A DNA stretch of 64,000 nucleotides from NCBI RefSeq assembly GCF_900312815.1, contig NZ_OMPE01000009.1:310001-374000 (forward strand). Reading direction: 5' to 3'. Source of the stretch: Aquimarina sp. AU474 (lineage in GTDB: Bacteria; Bacteroidota; Bacteroidia; Flavobacteriales; Flavobacteriaceae). The notes under the pieces are model-generated. The model was not told the origin of the DNA and did no database searches. It saw nothing but the letters and a program-made list of their open reading frames with translations. Below, one piece after another: positions 35,618 to 44,357 of this stretch. The position numbers were made by a program, and so were the translations under genes. Each line of letters begins with the position of its first letter. The first letter of the stretch is position 1.

Positions 35618-35800
35618 TTAAATACAAACTTTTTCTTTAACCCAATGATCTCCTATGTGTGATTCAATTGTATAGCAGCATTTACCACCATGTTCCTCGG
35701 CTAAACAGGGTGTTCTAAACACTTCTCCAGCACCTCCTGAAATTTGTTTTTGTTGTACTTTGCTCAAAGCCCTTCCTAAGTTTAACATTGATTTCTTCAT
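35618..35800 (-). CDS. Small peptide with double-glycine leader (bacteriocin/RiPP-like precursor)
   Basis: 60 aa from the ATG at 35800; the longer open frame to 35869 begins with an unrelated hydrophobic stretch. The N-terminus MKKSMLNLGRALSKVQQKQI ends in SGG at 21-23. This is the leader type found before bacteriocin-like and other small exported peptides in Flavobacteriaceae, cut after GG by a peptidase-containing ABC transporter (C39). The 37-residue core starts AGEVFRT and has four cysteines, Cys32, Cys41, Cys42 and Cys59, which could form two disulfides or be modified. No transporter, immunity or modifying gene is adjacent, so it is an orphan. It has its own terminator. Confidence 0.8.
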   Translation of the reverse strand: MKKSMLNLGRALSKVQQKQISGGAGEVFRTPCLAEEHGGKCCYTIESHIGDHWVKEKVCI

Positions 35801-35847
35801 AGTATTAATGATTATTAGTAATAGATTAAAATCCTTGAACATTTTAA

Positions 35848-35868
35848 TGACACTCAAGGTTTGTGTCA
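35848..35868. promoter_or_regulatory. Inverted repeat upstream of the leader-peptide gene
   Basis: TGACAC (35848-35853) and GTGTCA (35863-35868) are complementary, with a 9-bp spacer, 48 bp before the peptide start. The arm TGACAC equals the half-site of the direct-repeat element upstream of the surface-protein genes at 51-55 kb, but here the order is inverted. Confidence 0.35.
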
Positions 35869-36137
35869 AAATATTTATGCAAAAAACAACTACATCGGTT
35901 ACCAGTAAATTATTCTAATTCTGCTCTTGTTTTTGATTAAATTCTACTTACATATGCGTTATAATTATGAGTACAGATAAATTTTTTGGATAAACTGCAA
36001 ACATTTTACTTTAAAATTACAAACTAGAGCTATCAAGTGATCTTTTAACTCAACCCAATGATTTGATTCTTAATTTATTTTCACCGACCTAATAGTTACA
36101 AATAAATAGCATGATTTGCCTTCTTACAAGAAGAAGA

Positions 36138-36161
36138 GGGTAACATTTATGAATATTACCC
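36138..36161. promoter_or_regulatory. Hairpin-forming inverted repeat
   Basis: GGGTAACATT (36138-36147) and AATATTACCC (36152-36161) pair at 9 of 10 positions around a 4-nt loop. It has an A-run just after it on the plus strand. It could be an operator, or part of an RNA. Confidence 0.35.
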
Positions 36162-36381
36162 ACTCAAAAAAGACCTACTAACAGCAATGAAAATAGTAGT
36201 TGAAAATTTTTACACCTCTATAACAATTGTAGTTTTATGGACCTAAAAAACGATCTTAACAAAGAATCTATATTCCATTCTTAGAATTTATAAGTACCAA
36301 GAAAATTATGATCTCTTCTTTGCTTATAAAATAAATGCAATTATCTCTTAATTTTAATCCTATAAAAACCACACTTTTATT

Positions 36382-36389
36382 TAAATTTG
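36382..36389 (+). promoter_or_regulatory. -7 promoter box of serS
   Basis: TAAATTTG matches TAnnTTTG exactly and lies 92 bp before the serS ATG. The resulting leader of about 85 nt is long enough to hold control, but I see no known riboswitch or T-box. Confidence 0.45.
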
Positions 36390-36481
36390 CTGCTTCATTG
36401 CGATAGGGATAGCAGTGACATCCCCTAAACTCGTTTTTAGGGATATAACGAATAGCCCGGCAATCGCCAAAAAAAGACATC

Positions 36482-37753
36482 ATGTTATTAGTACCACAAA
36501 TCATAGCTCATAAAGAGGAGTACATTAAAGCTCTAGCAAAACGTAATTTTGATGGCGCATCCGTTCTGGATAAAGTAGTTGAGCTGGATGAAGCTAGACG
36601 TGCTACTCAAGCAAAATTAGATAATACGCTTGCAGATTCTAATACATTTTCTAAAGAAATTGGAATGTTGTTCAAAAATGGAGAACAACAAAAAGCCAAT
36701 CTATTAAAAGAAAAAACGGCACAACTCAAAGAAGTATCAAAAGAATTATCTACTACACTATCAGAAATACAACAAGAGCTTGTAGAGCTTTTATATACTA
36801 TTCCTAACGTGCCTCATGACTCTGTACCTAATGGCCAAAGTGATGAGGATAATGAAGAGATATTTAAAGAAGGAGATATCCCAAAGCTCGAAGATGGTGC
36901 TTTACCGCATTGGGAACTTGCAAAAAAATACGATATCATTGATTTTGAATTGGGTGTAAAAATTACTGGTGCTGGTTTTCCGGTATATAAAGGAAAAGGT
37001 GCAAGATTACAACGTGCATTAATTAGTTATTTTCTAGATAAAAACACGGATGCAGGTTATAAAGAATACCAGGTACCACATTTGGTTAACGAAGCATCTG
37101 GATATGGTACTGGACAATTACCCGATAAAGAAGGTCAAATGTATCACGTTACTGGCGATGATCTTTATCTAATTCCAACTGCAGAAGTACCTGTGACCAA
37201 TATGTTTAGAGGTGAACTTTTACAAGAAAAAGACCTTCCTATTTGTTGTACTGGATATACTCCTTGTTTTAGAAGAGAAGCTGGTTCATATGGAGCACAT
37301 GTACGAGGATTAAACAGACTTCATCAATTTGATAAAGTTGAAATTGTACGTATTGAAAAACCAGAGAACTCTTATAAAGCTCTTGATGGTATGGTAACAC
37401 ACATAAAAGATATTCTTAGAGAACTCAAATTACCATATCGTGTTTTACGACTTTGCGGGGGTGATATTGGATTTACTTCTGCCCTAACTTACGATTTTGA
37501 AGTATTCTCTACTGCGCAAGATCGTTGGTTAGAAATTAGTTCTGTTTCTAATTTTGAATCGTATCAAGCTAATCGATTAAAACTTCGATTTAAAGATAGT
37601 AATGGTAAAAATCAGTTAGCACACACCCTTAACGGGAGTTCTTTGGCATTACCTAGAGTACTTGCCGGGATCTTAGAAAACTATCAAACTCCACAAGGAA
37701 TCAAAATACCAGATGTATTAATCCCTTATTGCGGATTTGAATATATAGATTAA
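36482..37753 (+). CDS. serS: Seryl-tRNA synthetase
   Basis: 423 aa class II aminoacyl-tRNA synthetase, loading Ser onto tRNA-Ser and tRNA-Sec. An N-terminal antiparallel coiled-coil arm (about 30-105) contacts the tRNA long variable arm. The catalytic core then has PTAEVPVTNMFRGE (serine site), motif 2 TPCFRREAGSYGAHVRGLNR, and motif 3 NGSSLALPRVLAGILENYQ. Length and order are standard. The start at 36482 gives the family-typical MLLVPQI N-terminus. Confidence 0.97.
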   Translation: MLLVPQIIAHKEEYIKALAKRNFDGASVLDKVVELDEARRATQAKLDNTLADSNTFSKEIGMLFKNGEQQKANLLKEKTAQLKEVSKELSTTLSEIQQELVELLYTIPNVPHDSVPNGQSDEDNEEIFKEGDIPKLEDGALPHWELAKKYDIIDFELGVKITGAGFPVYKGKGARLQRALISYFLDKNTDAGYKEYQVPHLVNEASGYGTGQLPDKEGQMYHVTGDDLYLIPTAEVPVTNMFRGELLQEKDLPICCTGYTPCFRREAGSYGAHVRGLNRLHQFDKVEIVRIEKPENSYKALDGMVTHIKDILRELKLPYRVLRLCGGDIGFTSALTYDFEVFSTAQDRWLEISSVSNFESYQANRLKLRFKDSNGKNQLAHTLNGSSLALPRVLAGILENYQTPQGIKIPDVLIPYCGFEYID

Positions 37754-37811
37754 GGTATCCATAACATATAACTAAAGTGCATTTTGCTATATTTACAAAA
37801 AAACCTGCAAA

Positions 37812-39599
37812 ATGCGCTTTGTCTTTTTCTTTATAGTTCTATTTCTAACTTTTTCGACTTTTGGACAGTCCGAACAGTTAGCAAAAAACTATATGCAGCA
37901 GGGGCAATATGAAAAAGCTTTATCCATCTATCAGAAATTATTTGCCAAAAACCCCAATAGAATTAATTATCTTCTAGGGTTAGTAGAATCTCACCAACAG
38001 TTAGAACATTTTGAAGAGGCCGAGAATATTCTTAAAACAAGAATATCTCAAGTACCTAATAACGCACAACTTTTGGTAGAATTAGGCCATCATTTTGATG
38101 TACAAGGAAAAACAGATCAGGCCAGAATATATTATGATAAAGCTATAGATTCCTACAACGATAATGATGTAAATCATGCTTATTCTCTAGCTCAAACTTT
38201 TGAAAAATATAGTCTTTTGGATGAAGCTGCTCTGATTTATGAAAAAGGAATGGAAGATAATCCAAGGGCAAATTTTAATGTGCAACTGGCCAAAATTTAT
38301 GGAGAACAAGGTAATCTTGAAAAAATGTTTTCCAGCTACTTATCTTTATTAAAATTGCAACCCAATTATATTAACATTGTACAGCGCAATTTTAGCGATT
38401 ATATTATTGAAGATCCTTCTAATGAAGCTAATGTTATTTTTAGAAAATTACTCATTAAAAAACTACAACAAAATCCCGACATCTTATATAACGAGATGTT
38501 AAGCTGGCTTTTTGTGCAACAAAAAGATTTCAAAAAAGCATTTGTACAAGAAAAAGCAATATACAAGCGTAAAGAAGAAGGTCCTCAAGGTATTATCGAC
38601 CTAGCTAGAATAGCCATTTCTAAAAAAGATATCAAATCGGCGACCGAGATTCTTAATTATATTCTCGACACTCCTGCCTCTAAGGATATGAAACTTACTG
38701 CTCACAAAATAATTTTAAAAGCAAAAGTAGATAAAGGAGATAAAAAAGAATATAAAACTATTGTAGATCAATATAATACAGTGTTCGAAGAATACGGCAA
38801 ATCTCGTACAACAATTGGTTTGCAAATAGATTATGCTCATTTTTTAGCTTTTAACCAGGATAATAAACGAGAAGCTATTAATTTTTTAAAAGATTTGGTA
38901 GATCGTGAACCCTTATCGAGATTTCAGTCCTCGAGAGTTAAAATGAAAATTGCAGATATTCTAGTGCTCGATCAAAAATTTAATCAAGCATTAATTTATT
39001 ACACCCAAGTTCAAAATGCTTTAAAAAATAATTTCTTGGCGCAAGATGCGCGATTTAAAGTAGCAAAAACTAGTTATTATAAAGGTGATTTTTCATGGGC
39101 TCAAACTCAACTTGATGTTTTAAAATCATCTACTTCGCAACTTATTGCTAATGACGCTATGGAGTTAAGTCTTATTATTAGCGATAATTCATTAGAAGAC
39201 TCTACACAAACGGCACTTAAAATATATGCCAAAGCAGATTTACTAGCTTTTCAGAACAAAAATCAAGAGGCCATTGCCATGTATGAAACTATTTTGACCG
39301 AACACAAAGGTGAAAAAATTGAAGATGAAGCTTTTTTAGGTCAAGCTAAATTATTCGAAAAAGAAAAGCAGTTTGAAAAAGCTAAAGTAAATTATCTCAA
39401 AATTATCGAATTTTATGGTAATGATATTTTGGTTGATGATGCTTATTATTGGTTGGCAGATCTTTATGTAAACGAATTAGGAGAACCTGAAAAGGCAAAA
39501 GAGTTATACGAAAAAATCATTTTTAATCATGCCGATAGTATTTACTTCGTAGAAGCAAGAAAAAAATACAGGACACTTAGAGGTGATGCTATAAATTAA
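37812..39599 (+). CDS. Secreted TPR-repeat protein
   Basis: 595 aa. Signal peptide MRFVFFFIVLFLTFSTFGQ, then tetratricopeptide-like repeats over nearly the whole length (for example YEKALSIYQKLFAKNPN near 34-50, ARIYYDKAIDSY, and towards the end YYWLADLYVNELGEPEKAKE). It is a periplasmic scaffold protein, in the general class of outer-membrane assembly or tol-pal-associated TPR proteins in Bacteroidota; the partner is unknown. It lies between serS and a DUF4286-rsmA pair, an order I believe is conserved in flavobacteria. Confidence 0.85.
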   Translation: MRFVFFFIVLFLTFSTFGQSEQLAKNYMQQGQYEKALSIYQKLFAKNPNRINYLLGLVESHQQLEHFEEAENILKTRISQVPNNAQLLVELGHHFDVQGKTDQARIYYDKAIDSYNDNDVNHAYSLAQTFEKYSLLDEAALIYEKGMEDNPRANFNVQLAKIYGEQGNLEKMFSSYLSLLKLQPNYINIVQRNFSDYIIEDPSNEANVIFRKLLIKKLQQNPDILYNEMLSWLFVQQKDFKKAFVQEKAIYKRKEEGPQGIIDLARIAISKKDIKSATEILNYILDTPASKDMKLTAHKIILKAKVDKGDKKEYKTIVDQYNTVFEEYGKSRTTIGLQIDYAHFLAFNQDNKREAINFLKDLVDREPLSRFQSSRVKMKIADILVLDQKFNQALIYYTQVQNALKNNFLAQDARFKVAKTSYYKGDFSWAQTQLDVLKSSTSQLIANDAMELSLIISDNSLEDSTQTALKIYAKADLLAFQNKNQEAIAMYETILTEHKGEKIEDEAFLGQAKLFEKEKQFEKAKVNYLKIIEFYGNDILVDDAYYWLADLYVNELGEPEKAKELYEKIIFNHADSIYFVEARKKYRTLRGDAIN

Positions 39600-39634
39600 A
39601 TCTTTAGTAAGTTACGTGTCGCTCTCAAGTTTAC

Positions 39635-39642
39635 TACCTTTG
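39635..39642 (+). promoter_or_regulatory. -7 promoter box of DUF4286-rsmA
   Basis: TACCTTTG fits TAnnTTTG exactly, 25 bp before the ATG at 39668. Confidence 0.5.
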
Positions 39643-39667
39643 CCCTCTTAATATCTAGTGATCTTAT

Positions 39668-39979
39668 ATGTACATTTATAACGTAACGATAAATATAGAA
39701 GAAACGATTCAGGACGAATGGATCAATTGGATGCAAACCAAACATATTCCTGATATGTTAGCTACCGGAAAATTTAGTAAAGCACTCATGAGCAAAGTTA
39801 TGGTTGAAGAAGACATGGGTGGAATTACATACTCTGTTCAATATACAACAAATAGTAAAGCAACTTTACAAAAATACTACGATGAAGATGCTACTCGTCT
39901 TAGAGCAGAAAGTAATCGTTTTGCTGGCAAATTTGTAGCTTTCAGGACCGAACTAGAAATCATGAGCGAACATGGGTAA
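39668..39979 (+). CDS. DUF4286 family protein
   Basis: 103 aa, a ferredoxin-like small protein family (DUF4286) found in Bacteroidota. The signature start [21 protein letters not shown] and the closing [10 protein letters not shown] are visible. There is no signal peptide. Function is unknown. It overlaps the rsmA gene by 8 bp, so it is translated together with it, a pairing that is usual for this family. Confidence 0.9.
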   Translation: MYIYNVTINIEETIQDEWINWMQTKHIPDMLATGKFSKALMSKVMVEEDMGGITYSVQYTTNSKATLQKYYDEDATRLRAESNRFAGKFVAFRTELEIMSEHG

Positions 39980-40835
39980 ACATAAAGCTTATAAAAAGAG
40001 TACTTCTGATTACGTTCAAAAAAATGAAAAAACGGCTGTAAAAGCTAAAAAGCACCTTGGACAACATTTTTTGAAAGATGAAAATGTTGCTAAAAAAATA
40101 GGTGATACACTCTCTCTTGAAGGATATAAAAATGTTATCGAAATAGGCCCTGGCATGGGTGTTCTTACAAAGTATATATTAGAAAAAGATTTGGATATTG
40201 TTGCTATGGATTTAGACAGTGAATCGATCGCATATTTGAACAATAATTTTCAATTAGAGCATAATGAAGCTTTACGAAAAAGTAAATCTTTTAAAGTTCT
40301 AGAAGCCGATTTTTTAAAGTTCGACTTAAGCACTTTGTTTACAGAAGAGCAGTTTGCCATTACTGGTAATTTTCCATATAACATATCATCGCAAATTGTT
40401 TTTAAAACTATTGAAAACAGGGATCGTATTCCTGAATTTACGGGCATGTTTCAAAAAGAAGTAGCTAAACGTATTTGCGAAAAAGAAGGAAGCAAAGCCT
40501 ATGGTATTCTTTCAGTGCTCACTCAAGCTTTTTATAACGCTGAATATTTGTTTTCTGTTTCACCAGATGTATTTAACCCACCTCCCAAAGTAGATAGTGG
40601 CGTGTTACGACTGATTCGAAAAGAAAATTACACTTTGCCTTGTAAAGAAAAGTTATTTTTTACTGTGGTAAAAACTGCTTTTGGACAACGCCGAAAAACA
40701 CTTCGAAATAGTTTAAAAACATTACAACTCACAGATGATATTAAAGTGTTGGAAATTTTAAACAAAAGACCCGAGCAATTATCGGTAGATCAATTTATCG
40801 ATCTTACTTTACTTATTCAAAAATCACAATCGTAG
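39972..40835 (+). CDS. rsmA: 16S rRNA dimethyladenosine methyltransferase (A1518/A1519)
   Basis: 287 aa. It dimethylates two adjacent adenines in the 3' end of 16S rRNA (KsgA). The LGQHFLKD start motif lies at 29-36, the SAM-binding loop EIGPGMG at 57-63, and the catalytic NFPY at 133-136 in GNFPYNISS. The C-terminal RNA-binding domain holds RRKTLRN. The first 23 residues are a Lys-rich extension. It overlaps the DUF4286 gene by 8 bp, so translation is coupled. Confidence 0.96.
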   Translation: MGKHKAYKKSTSDYVQKNEKTAVKAKKHLGQHFLKDENVAKKIGDTLSLEGYKNVIEIGPGMGVLTKYILEKDLDIVAMDLDSESIAYLNNNFQLEHNEALRKSKSFKVLEADFLKFDLSTLFTEEQFAITGNFPYNISSQIVFKTIENRDRIPEFTGMFQKEVAKRICEKEGSKAYGILSVLTQAFYNAEYLFSVSPDVFNPPPKVDSGVLRLIRKENYTLPCKEKLFFTVVKTAFGQRRKTLRNSLKTLQLTDDIKVLEILNKRPEQLSVDQFIDLTLLIQKSQS

Positions 40836-40876
40836 ATCATTTAACGCAGTGATAAAGCCCAATTAAATTCTTTGGT

Positions 40877-40884
40877 TATCTTTG
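40877..40884 (+). promoter_or_regulatory. -7 promoter box of mgtE
   Basis: TATCTTTG matches TAnnTTTG exactly and lies 37 bp before the mgtE ATG. Confidence 0.5.
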
Positions 40885-40921
40885 TGAGCGTTTGTAAAAT
40901 AGTCCACAAAACAATCAAGGT

Positions 40922-42271
40922 ATGCAATTTCAGGTTACCGGCGAACTTATAGTACAGGTTAAGCATCTTATAGAAATAGAAGGTGACAACCAGTTGCGTG
41001 ATATGCTCAATGAAATCCACTTTGCTGATGTCGCAGAAATTCTAGATGAACTTAATTTAACTGAAGCCACTTACCTAATTAAATTATTGGATAGTGAAAA
41101 GACTTCTGAAGCACTTATGGAGCTTGAAGAAGATTTTCGTGAACGTATTCTTGAAAACCTTTCGGTAAAAGAAATTGCCGAAGAGTTAGAAGAAATGGAT
41201 ACAGATGATGCAGCCGATGTCGTTTCTGAACTACCAGATGAACTAGCCGAAGAGGTAATTGCCGAAATTGAAGATGAGAAACACGCCGAAGATATTAAAG
41301 AACTCCTTGCGTATGACGAAGACACTGCAGGAGGTTTAATGGCAAAAGAATTGGTGCAGGTAAAAGAAACGTGGACCATCGCTGGCTGCGTACGTGAGAT
41401 GCGCAGACAAGCGAAAAACGTTACTCGGGTTCATTCTATATATGTGGTAGACAAAGAAAATAAATTAAAAGGCCGATTATCTTTAAAGGACTTATTGACT
41501 GCACCTACCAAAGCGTATATTAGTGATGTTTATATTCCAAAAGTAGATTATGTAGAAGTTGATACAGAGGGTGAGGAAGTAGCACGTATTATGCAAAAAT
41601 ATGATCTCGAAGCCATTCCTGTAATAGATCATGACGGTGTTTTGGTTGGTCGAGTTACCATTGATGATATTGTAGATTTCATTAAAGATGAAGCAGAAAA
41701 AGATTATCAATTAGCAGCTGGTATTTCTCAAGATGTTGAGGCAGATGATAGTGTTTGGGAATTAACAAAAGCAAGATTACCATGGTTAATTTTGGGTCTA
41801 TTTGGAGGACTTGGCAGTGTATTTATTATGGAAGGCTTTGAGGATGCTCTAGCCAAATACAAAGAATTATTTTTCTTTACACCCCTTATTGCAGCTATGG
41901 CAGGAAACGTAGGTGTACAGTCTTCGGCAATCATTGTGCAAGGTTTGGCTAATGATGTGGTAAAAGGAAGTCTTTTAAGTCGATTACTGAAAGAGGTAAG
42001 TTTGAGTCTTATAAGTGGAGTAACGCTTGGTGTTTTGGTTATTCTTTTTGGAATGATTACCAATATGGCAATGGATTTTAGTTTAACCATTGCATTATCT
42101 ATGCTATGTGTCATAATTGTTGCTGCTCTTATCGGTACTTTTGTCCCTATTATTCTTAACAAAAGAGGTATTGATCCTGCTATTGCTACCGGCCCTTTTA
42201 TTACTACAAGTAATGATATTTTTGGAATTTTCTTATTCTTCTATATCGCTAAAGTCATTTTAGGATTTTAG
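40922..42271 (+). CDS. mgtE: Magnesium transporter MgtE
   Basis: 449 aa Mg2+ channel of the inner membrane. A cytosolic MgtE N domain (about 15-130, rich in Glu/Asp: FADVAEILDELN, MDTDDAADVVSELPDE) is followed by two CBS domains (about 135-260, with EDTAGGLMAKELVQV and KYDLEAIPVIDHDG) and five transmembrane helices (about 285-449). The selectivity-region segments AGNVGVQSSAIIVQGLA and ATGPFITTSNDIFGI are present. The cytosolic part senses Mg2+ and closes the pore. It appears to be its own unit. Confidence 0.96.
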   Translation: MQFQVTGELIVQVKHLIEIEGDNQLRDMLNEIHFADVAEILDELNLTEATYLIKLLDSEKTSEALMELEEDFRERILENLSVKEIAEELEEMDTDDAADVVSELPDELAEEVIAEIEDEKHAEDIKELLAYDEDTAGGLMAKELVQVKETWTIAGCVREMRRQAKNVTRVHSIYVVDKENKLKGRLSLKDLLTAPTKAYISDVYIPKVDYVEVDTEGEEVARIMQKYDLEAIPVIDHDGVLVGRVTIDDIVDFIKDEAEKDYQLAAGISQDVEADDSVWELTKARLPWLILGLFGGLGSVFIMEGFEDALAKYKELFFFTPLIAAMAGNVGVQSSAIIVQGLANDVVKGSLLSRLLKEVSLSLISGVTLGVLVILFGMITNMAMDFSLTIALSMLCVIIVAALIGTFVPIILNKRGIDPAIATGPFITTSNDIFGIFLFFYIAKVILGF

Positions 42272-42355
42272 ACAATAATCCTCGTTAGAAATATTCCTTT
42301 TTTTTAGAAGTAATACTTATTTTTAACCTACTATCTTTAATCTTCATTTGTATAT

Positions 42356-42751
42356 ATGAATTCTGAAATTTTCGAATATCAAATTACGGTTCCTAAATCT
42401 GCAATTGATGATATGAACCATGTAAATAATGTGGTGTATTTGCAATGGGTACAAGAAGTAGCCAAAAAGCATTGGGAATCCAAAACAAATGACTCTATCC
42501 GAAATACATATGTTTGGGTTGTACTTAACCATTATATCGAATATCACCAACCTGCTTTTGAGCATGACCAAATCATAGTAAAAACCTGGATTGATCACCA
42601 TAAAGGAGCAAAAAGTGAAAGGCACACTAAAATCATTCATAAATCCACACAAAAAATCTTAGTCTCGGCAAAAACAATGTGGTGTTTACTGTATAAAGAA
42701 ACGTTAAGACCTCTACGCATAACAGATGAAATAAGTAACTTGTTCGTTTAA
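42356..42751 (+). CDS. Acyl-CoA thioesterase, 4HBT/YbgC-like hotdog protein
   Basis: 131 aa, single hotdog domain. The active-site segment DDMNHVNNVVYLQWVQE (18-34) is the DxxxHVNNxxY pattern of 4-hydroxybenzoyl-CoA thioesterase-like enzymes, in which the Asp is catalytic. It would hydrolyse an acyl-CoA thioester; the chain specificity is not visible. A cupin gene follows 14 bp later on the same strand. Confidence 0.88.
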   Translation: MNSEIFEYQITVPKSAIDDMNHVNNVVYLQWVQEVAKKHWESKTNDSIRNTYVWVVLNHYIEYHQPAFEHDQIIVKTWIDHHKGAKSERHTKIIHKSTQKILVSAKTMWCLLYKETLRPLRITDEISNLFV

Positions 42752-42765
42752 AATTGGAAACTTTT

Positions 42766-43131
42766 ATGGAAGCAATTAATATTAAAGACAAGCTATCTAA
42801 GTTTGATAAGCAATGGCACCCACATCGTATAGCTATGGTAGATGATAACCAAGTATATCTTGCCAAATTAAGTGGAGATTTTATCTGGCATAAGCATGAT
42901 GATGAAGATGAATTGTTTCAAGTAATCAAAGGTACATTAATCATGAAATTTAGGGATAAAACTGTAGAAATTGCTGCTGGCGAATTGATCGTCGTTCCTA
43001 AAGGAGTAGAACATTGTCCATCTACCAAAAATGGTGAAGAAGTGCACGTGTTGCTTTTCGAAAAAGCAAGTACAAAACACACTGGTGAAGTAGAAAGTGA
43101 TCGTACTGTTGCCAAATATATTGAACTATAA
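42766..43131 (+). CDS. Cupin domain protein
   Basis: 121 aa from the ATG at 42766; an in-frame TTG at 42754 adds four residues. The double-stranded beta-helix core has the metal-site pattern WHKHDDEDELFQVIKG (His, His, Glu) and GELIVVPKGVEHCPS (late His). Such small cupins bind a metal and may be dioxygenases, isomerases or binding proteins; no substrate is suggested by the neighbours. It follows the thioesterase gene closely and is probably co-transcribed with it. Confidence 0.85.
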   Translation: MEAINIKDKLSKFDKQWHPHRIAMVDDNQVYLAKLSGDFIWHKHDDEDELFQVIKGTLIMKFRDKTVEIAAGELIVVPKGVEHCPSTKNGEEVHVLLFEKASTKHTGEVESDRTVAKYIEL

Positions 43132-43217
43132 CAGCAAGGTTACTATTTAACAAAGCGGCAACATAACTATACTTCAATAAGACGTATCTTAAGGCAATCA
43201 CAGCAAAATCTTCAGAT

Positions 43218-44303
43218 ATGAAACTCAATAGAAGAAACTTTATAAAAAATAGTAGTCTTTTACTAGGCTATAGTTTGTTTCCGTATGCTGATTTATATCC
43301 TAATTACTCTCAAAAACAATTGGGCGTATGTTTGGTGGGATTGGGTCAATATAGTGCTACTGTACTAGCTCCTGCCTTACAATTCACAAAACATTGTAAA
43401 TTAACTGGTATTGTTACTGGTAGTCCTCATAAAATACCCAAATGGCAAAAAAACTATCGTATCGCGGATAAAAATGTGTATAGCTACGATACGATGCATC
43501 GAATTGCAAATAATCCGGACATTGATGTAATTTATATTGTAGTTCCTACAGGATTACATGCAAAATATGCTATTGAAGCTGCAAACACAGGAAAACATGT
43601 TTGGTGTGAAAAACCTATGGCAAAAACCGAGTCTGAATGCCAATCTATTATTGCTGCTTGTGCCAAAAACAAGGTTAAATTATCTATAGGATATCGCATG
43701 CAACATGAACCTAATACCAAACAGGTAATTGCCTGGGCAAATACCAAACCTTATGGAAAAATTAATACCGTGAGAGCCGAAATAGGTTATAATGTTCGTA
43801 ATCCAGCAAAAACCTGGAGATTGAATTCTAAATTAGGTGGAGGTACCATGTATGATTTGGGAGTTTATGCCCTCAATGCTGCTAGATATGCTACTGGCGA
43901 AGAACCTATCTCAGTATCCGCTACTCAAATGACTACACGCCCTAAAATATTTACAGAAACCGACGAAACCACACATTTTACTTTGGCATTTCCTTCTGGT
44001 GCAATAGCACATGGCAAAACCAGCGTAGGTATATCAATGCATGAATTGTATGTGGATTGTGAAAACGGATGGTATACATTAGCACCGTTTTCGATGTATG
44101 CTGGTGTGCAAGGTAAAACTAGTGACGGTAAACTCTTAAACACCTATATTAAAAGCCAGCAAGCCCAGCAAATGGATGACGATTCGTTGGCTATTCTAAA
44201 TAATACACCCGTTATGGTTCCTGGCGAAGAGGGCATGAAGGATATTAAAATTGTAGAAGCAATTTATAAATCTGCTAAAACTGGTCAATTAATTAATCTT
44301 TAA
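43218..44303 (+). CDS. Gfo/Idh/MocA family oxidoreductase with Tat signal
   Basis: 361 aa. The N-terminus KLNRRNFIKNSSLLLG is a twin-arginine export signal (Arg5, Arg6), so the folded enzyme would be exported with its NAD(P) cofactor. The Rossmann fold starts at GVCLVGLGQYSATVLAP (36-52). The EKPMAKTESEC segment near 134 holds the conserved Lys of the family, followed by the GFO C-terminal domain. Closest in character to glucose-fructose oxidoreductase; substrate (a sugar or polyol) is not determined. Confidence 0.9.
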   Translation: MKLNRRNFIKNSSLLLGYSLFPYADLYPNYSQKQLGVCLVGLGQYSATVLAPALQFTKHCKLTGIVTGSPHKIPKWQKNYRIADKNVYSYDTMHRIANNPDIDVIYIVVPTGLHAKYAIEAANTGKHVWCEKPMAKTESECQSIIAACAKNKVKLSIGYRMQHEPNTKQVIAWANTKPYGKINTVRAEIGYNVRNPAKTWRLNSKLGGGTMYDLGVYALNAARYATGEEPISVSATQMTTRPKIFTETDETTHFTLAFPSGAIAHGKTSVGISMHELYVDCENGWYTLAPFSMYAGVQGKTSDGKLLNTYIKSQQAQQMDDDSLAILNNTPVMVPGEEGMKDIKIVEAIYKSAKTGQLINL

Positions 44304-44307
44304 TAAA

Positions 44308-44331
44308 AAACCACGCAAAATAGCGTGGTTT
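44308..44331. terminator. Bidirectional terminator between convergent genes
   Basis: AAACCACGC (44308-44316) and GCGTGGTTT (44323-44331), a perfect stem with a 6-nt loop. The minus strand runs on into TTTATT, so it serves the lipoprotein gene ending at 44358; the plus-strand oxidoreductase gene ends 5 bp before it. Confidence 0.8.
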
Positions 44332-44357
44332 ATACATTATGATGTAAGATTCTTAAG

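Larger units (their letters stand above)
35801..36481. other. Gene-free region between the leader-peptide gene and serS
   Basis: 681 bp. It holds an inverted repeat ahead of the peptide gene (35848-35868), a hairpin-forming repeat (36138-36161), and the serS -7 box (36382-36389). A 78-codon minus-strand frame at 36268-36504 runs antisense into serS and shows no protein-like features. A small RNA cannot be excluded. Confidence 0.5.

Noticed and set aside
36390..36481. T-box or known riboswitch before serS
   Set aside because: No T-box core sequence or antiterminator is visible, and T-boxes are not expected in Bacteroidota.
36268..36504. 78-codon minus-strand frame with several Cys
   Set aside because: It runs antisense over the serS start, has no recognisable domain or signal, and AT-rich DNA gives such frames easily.
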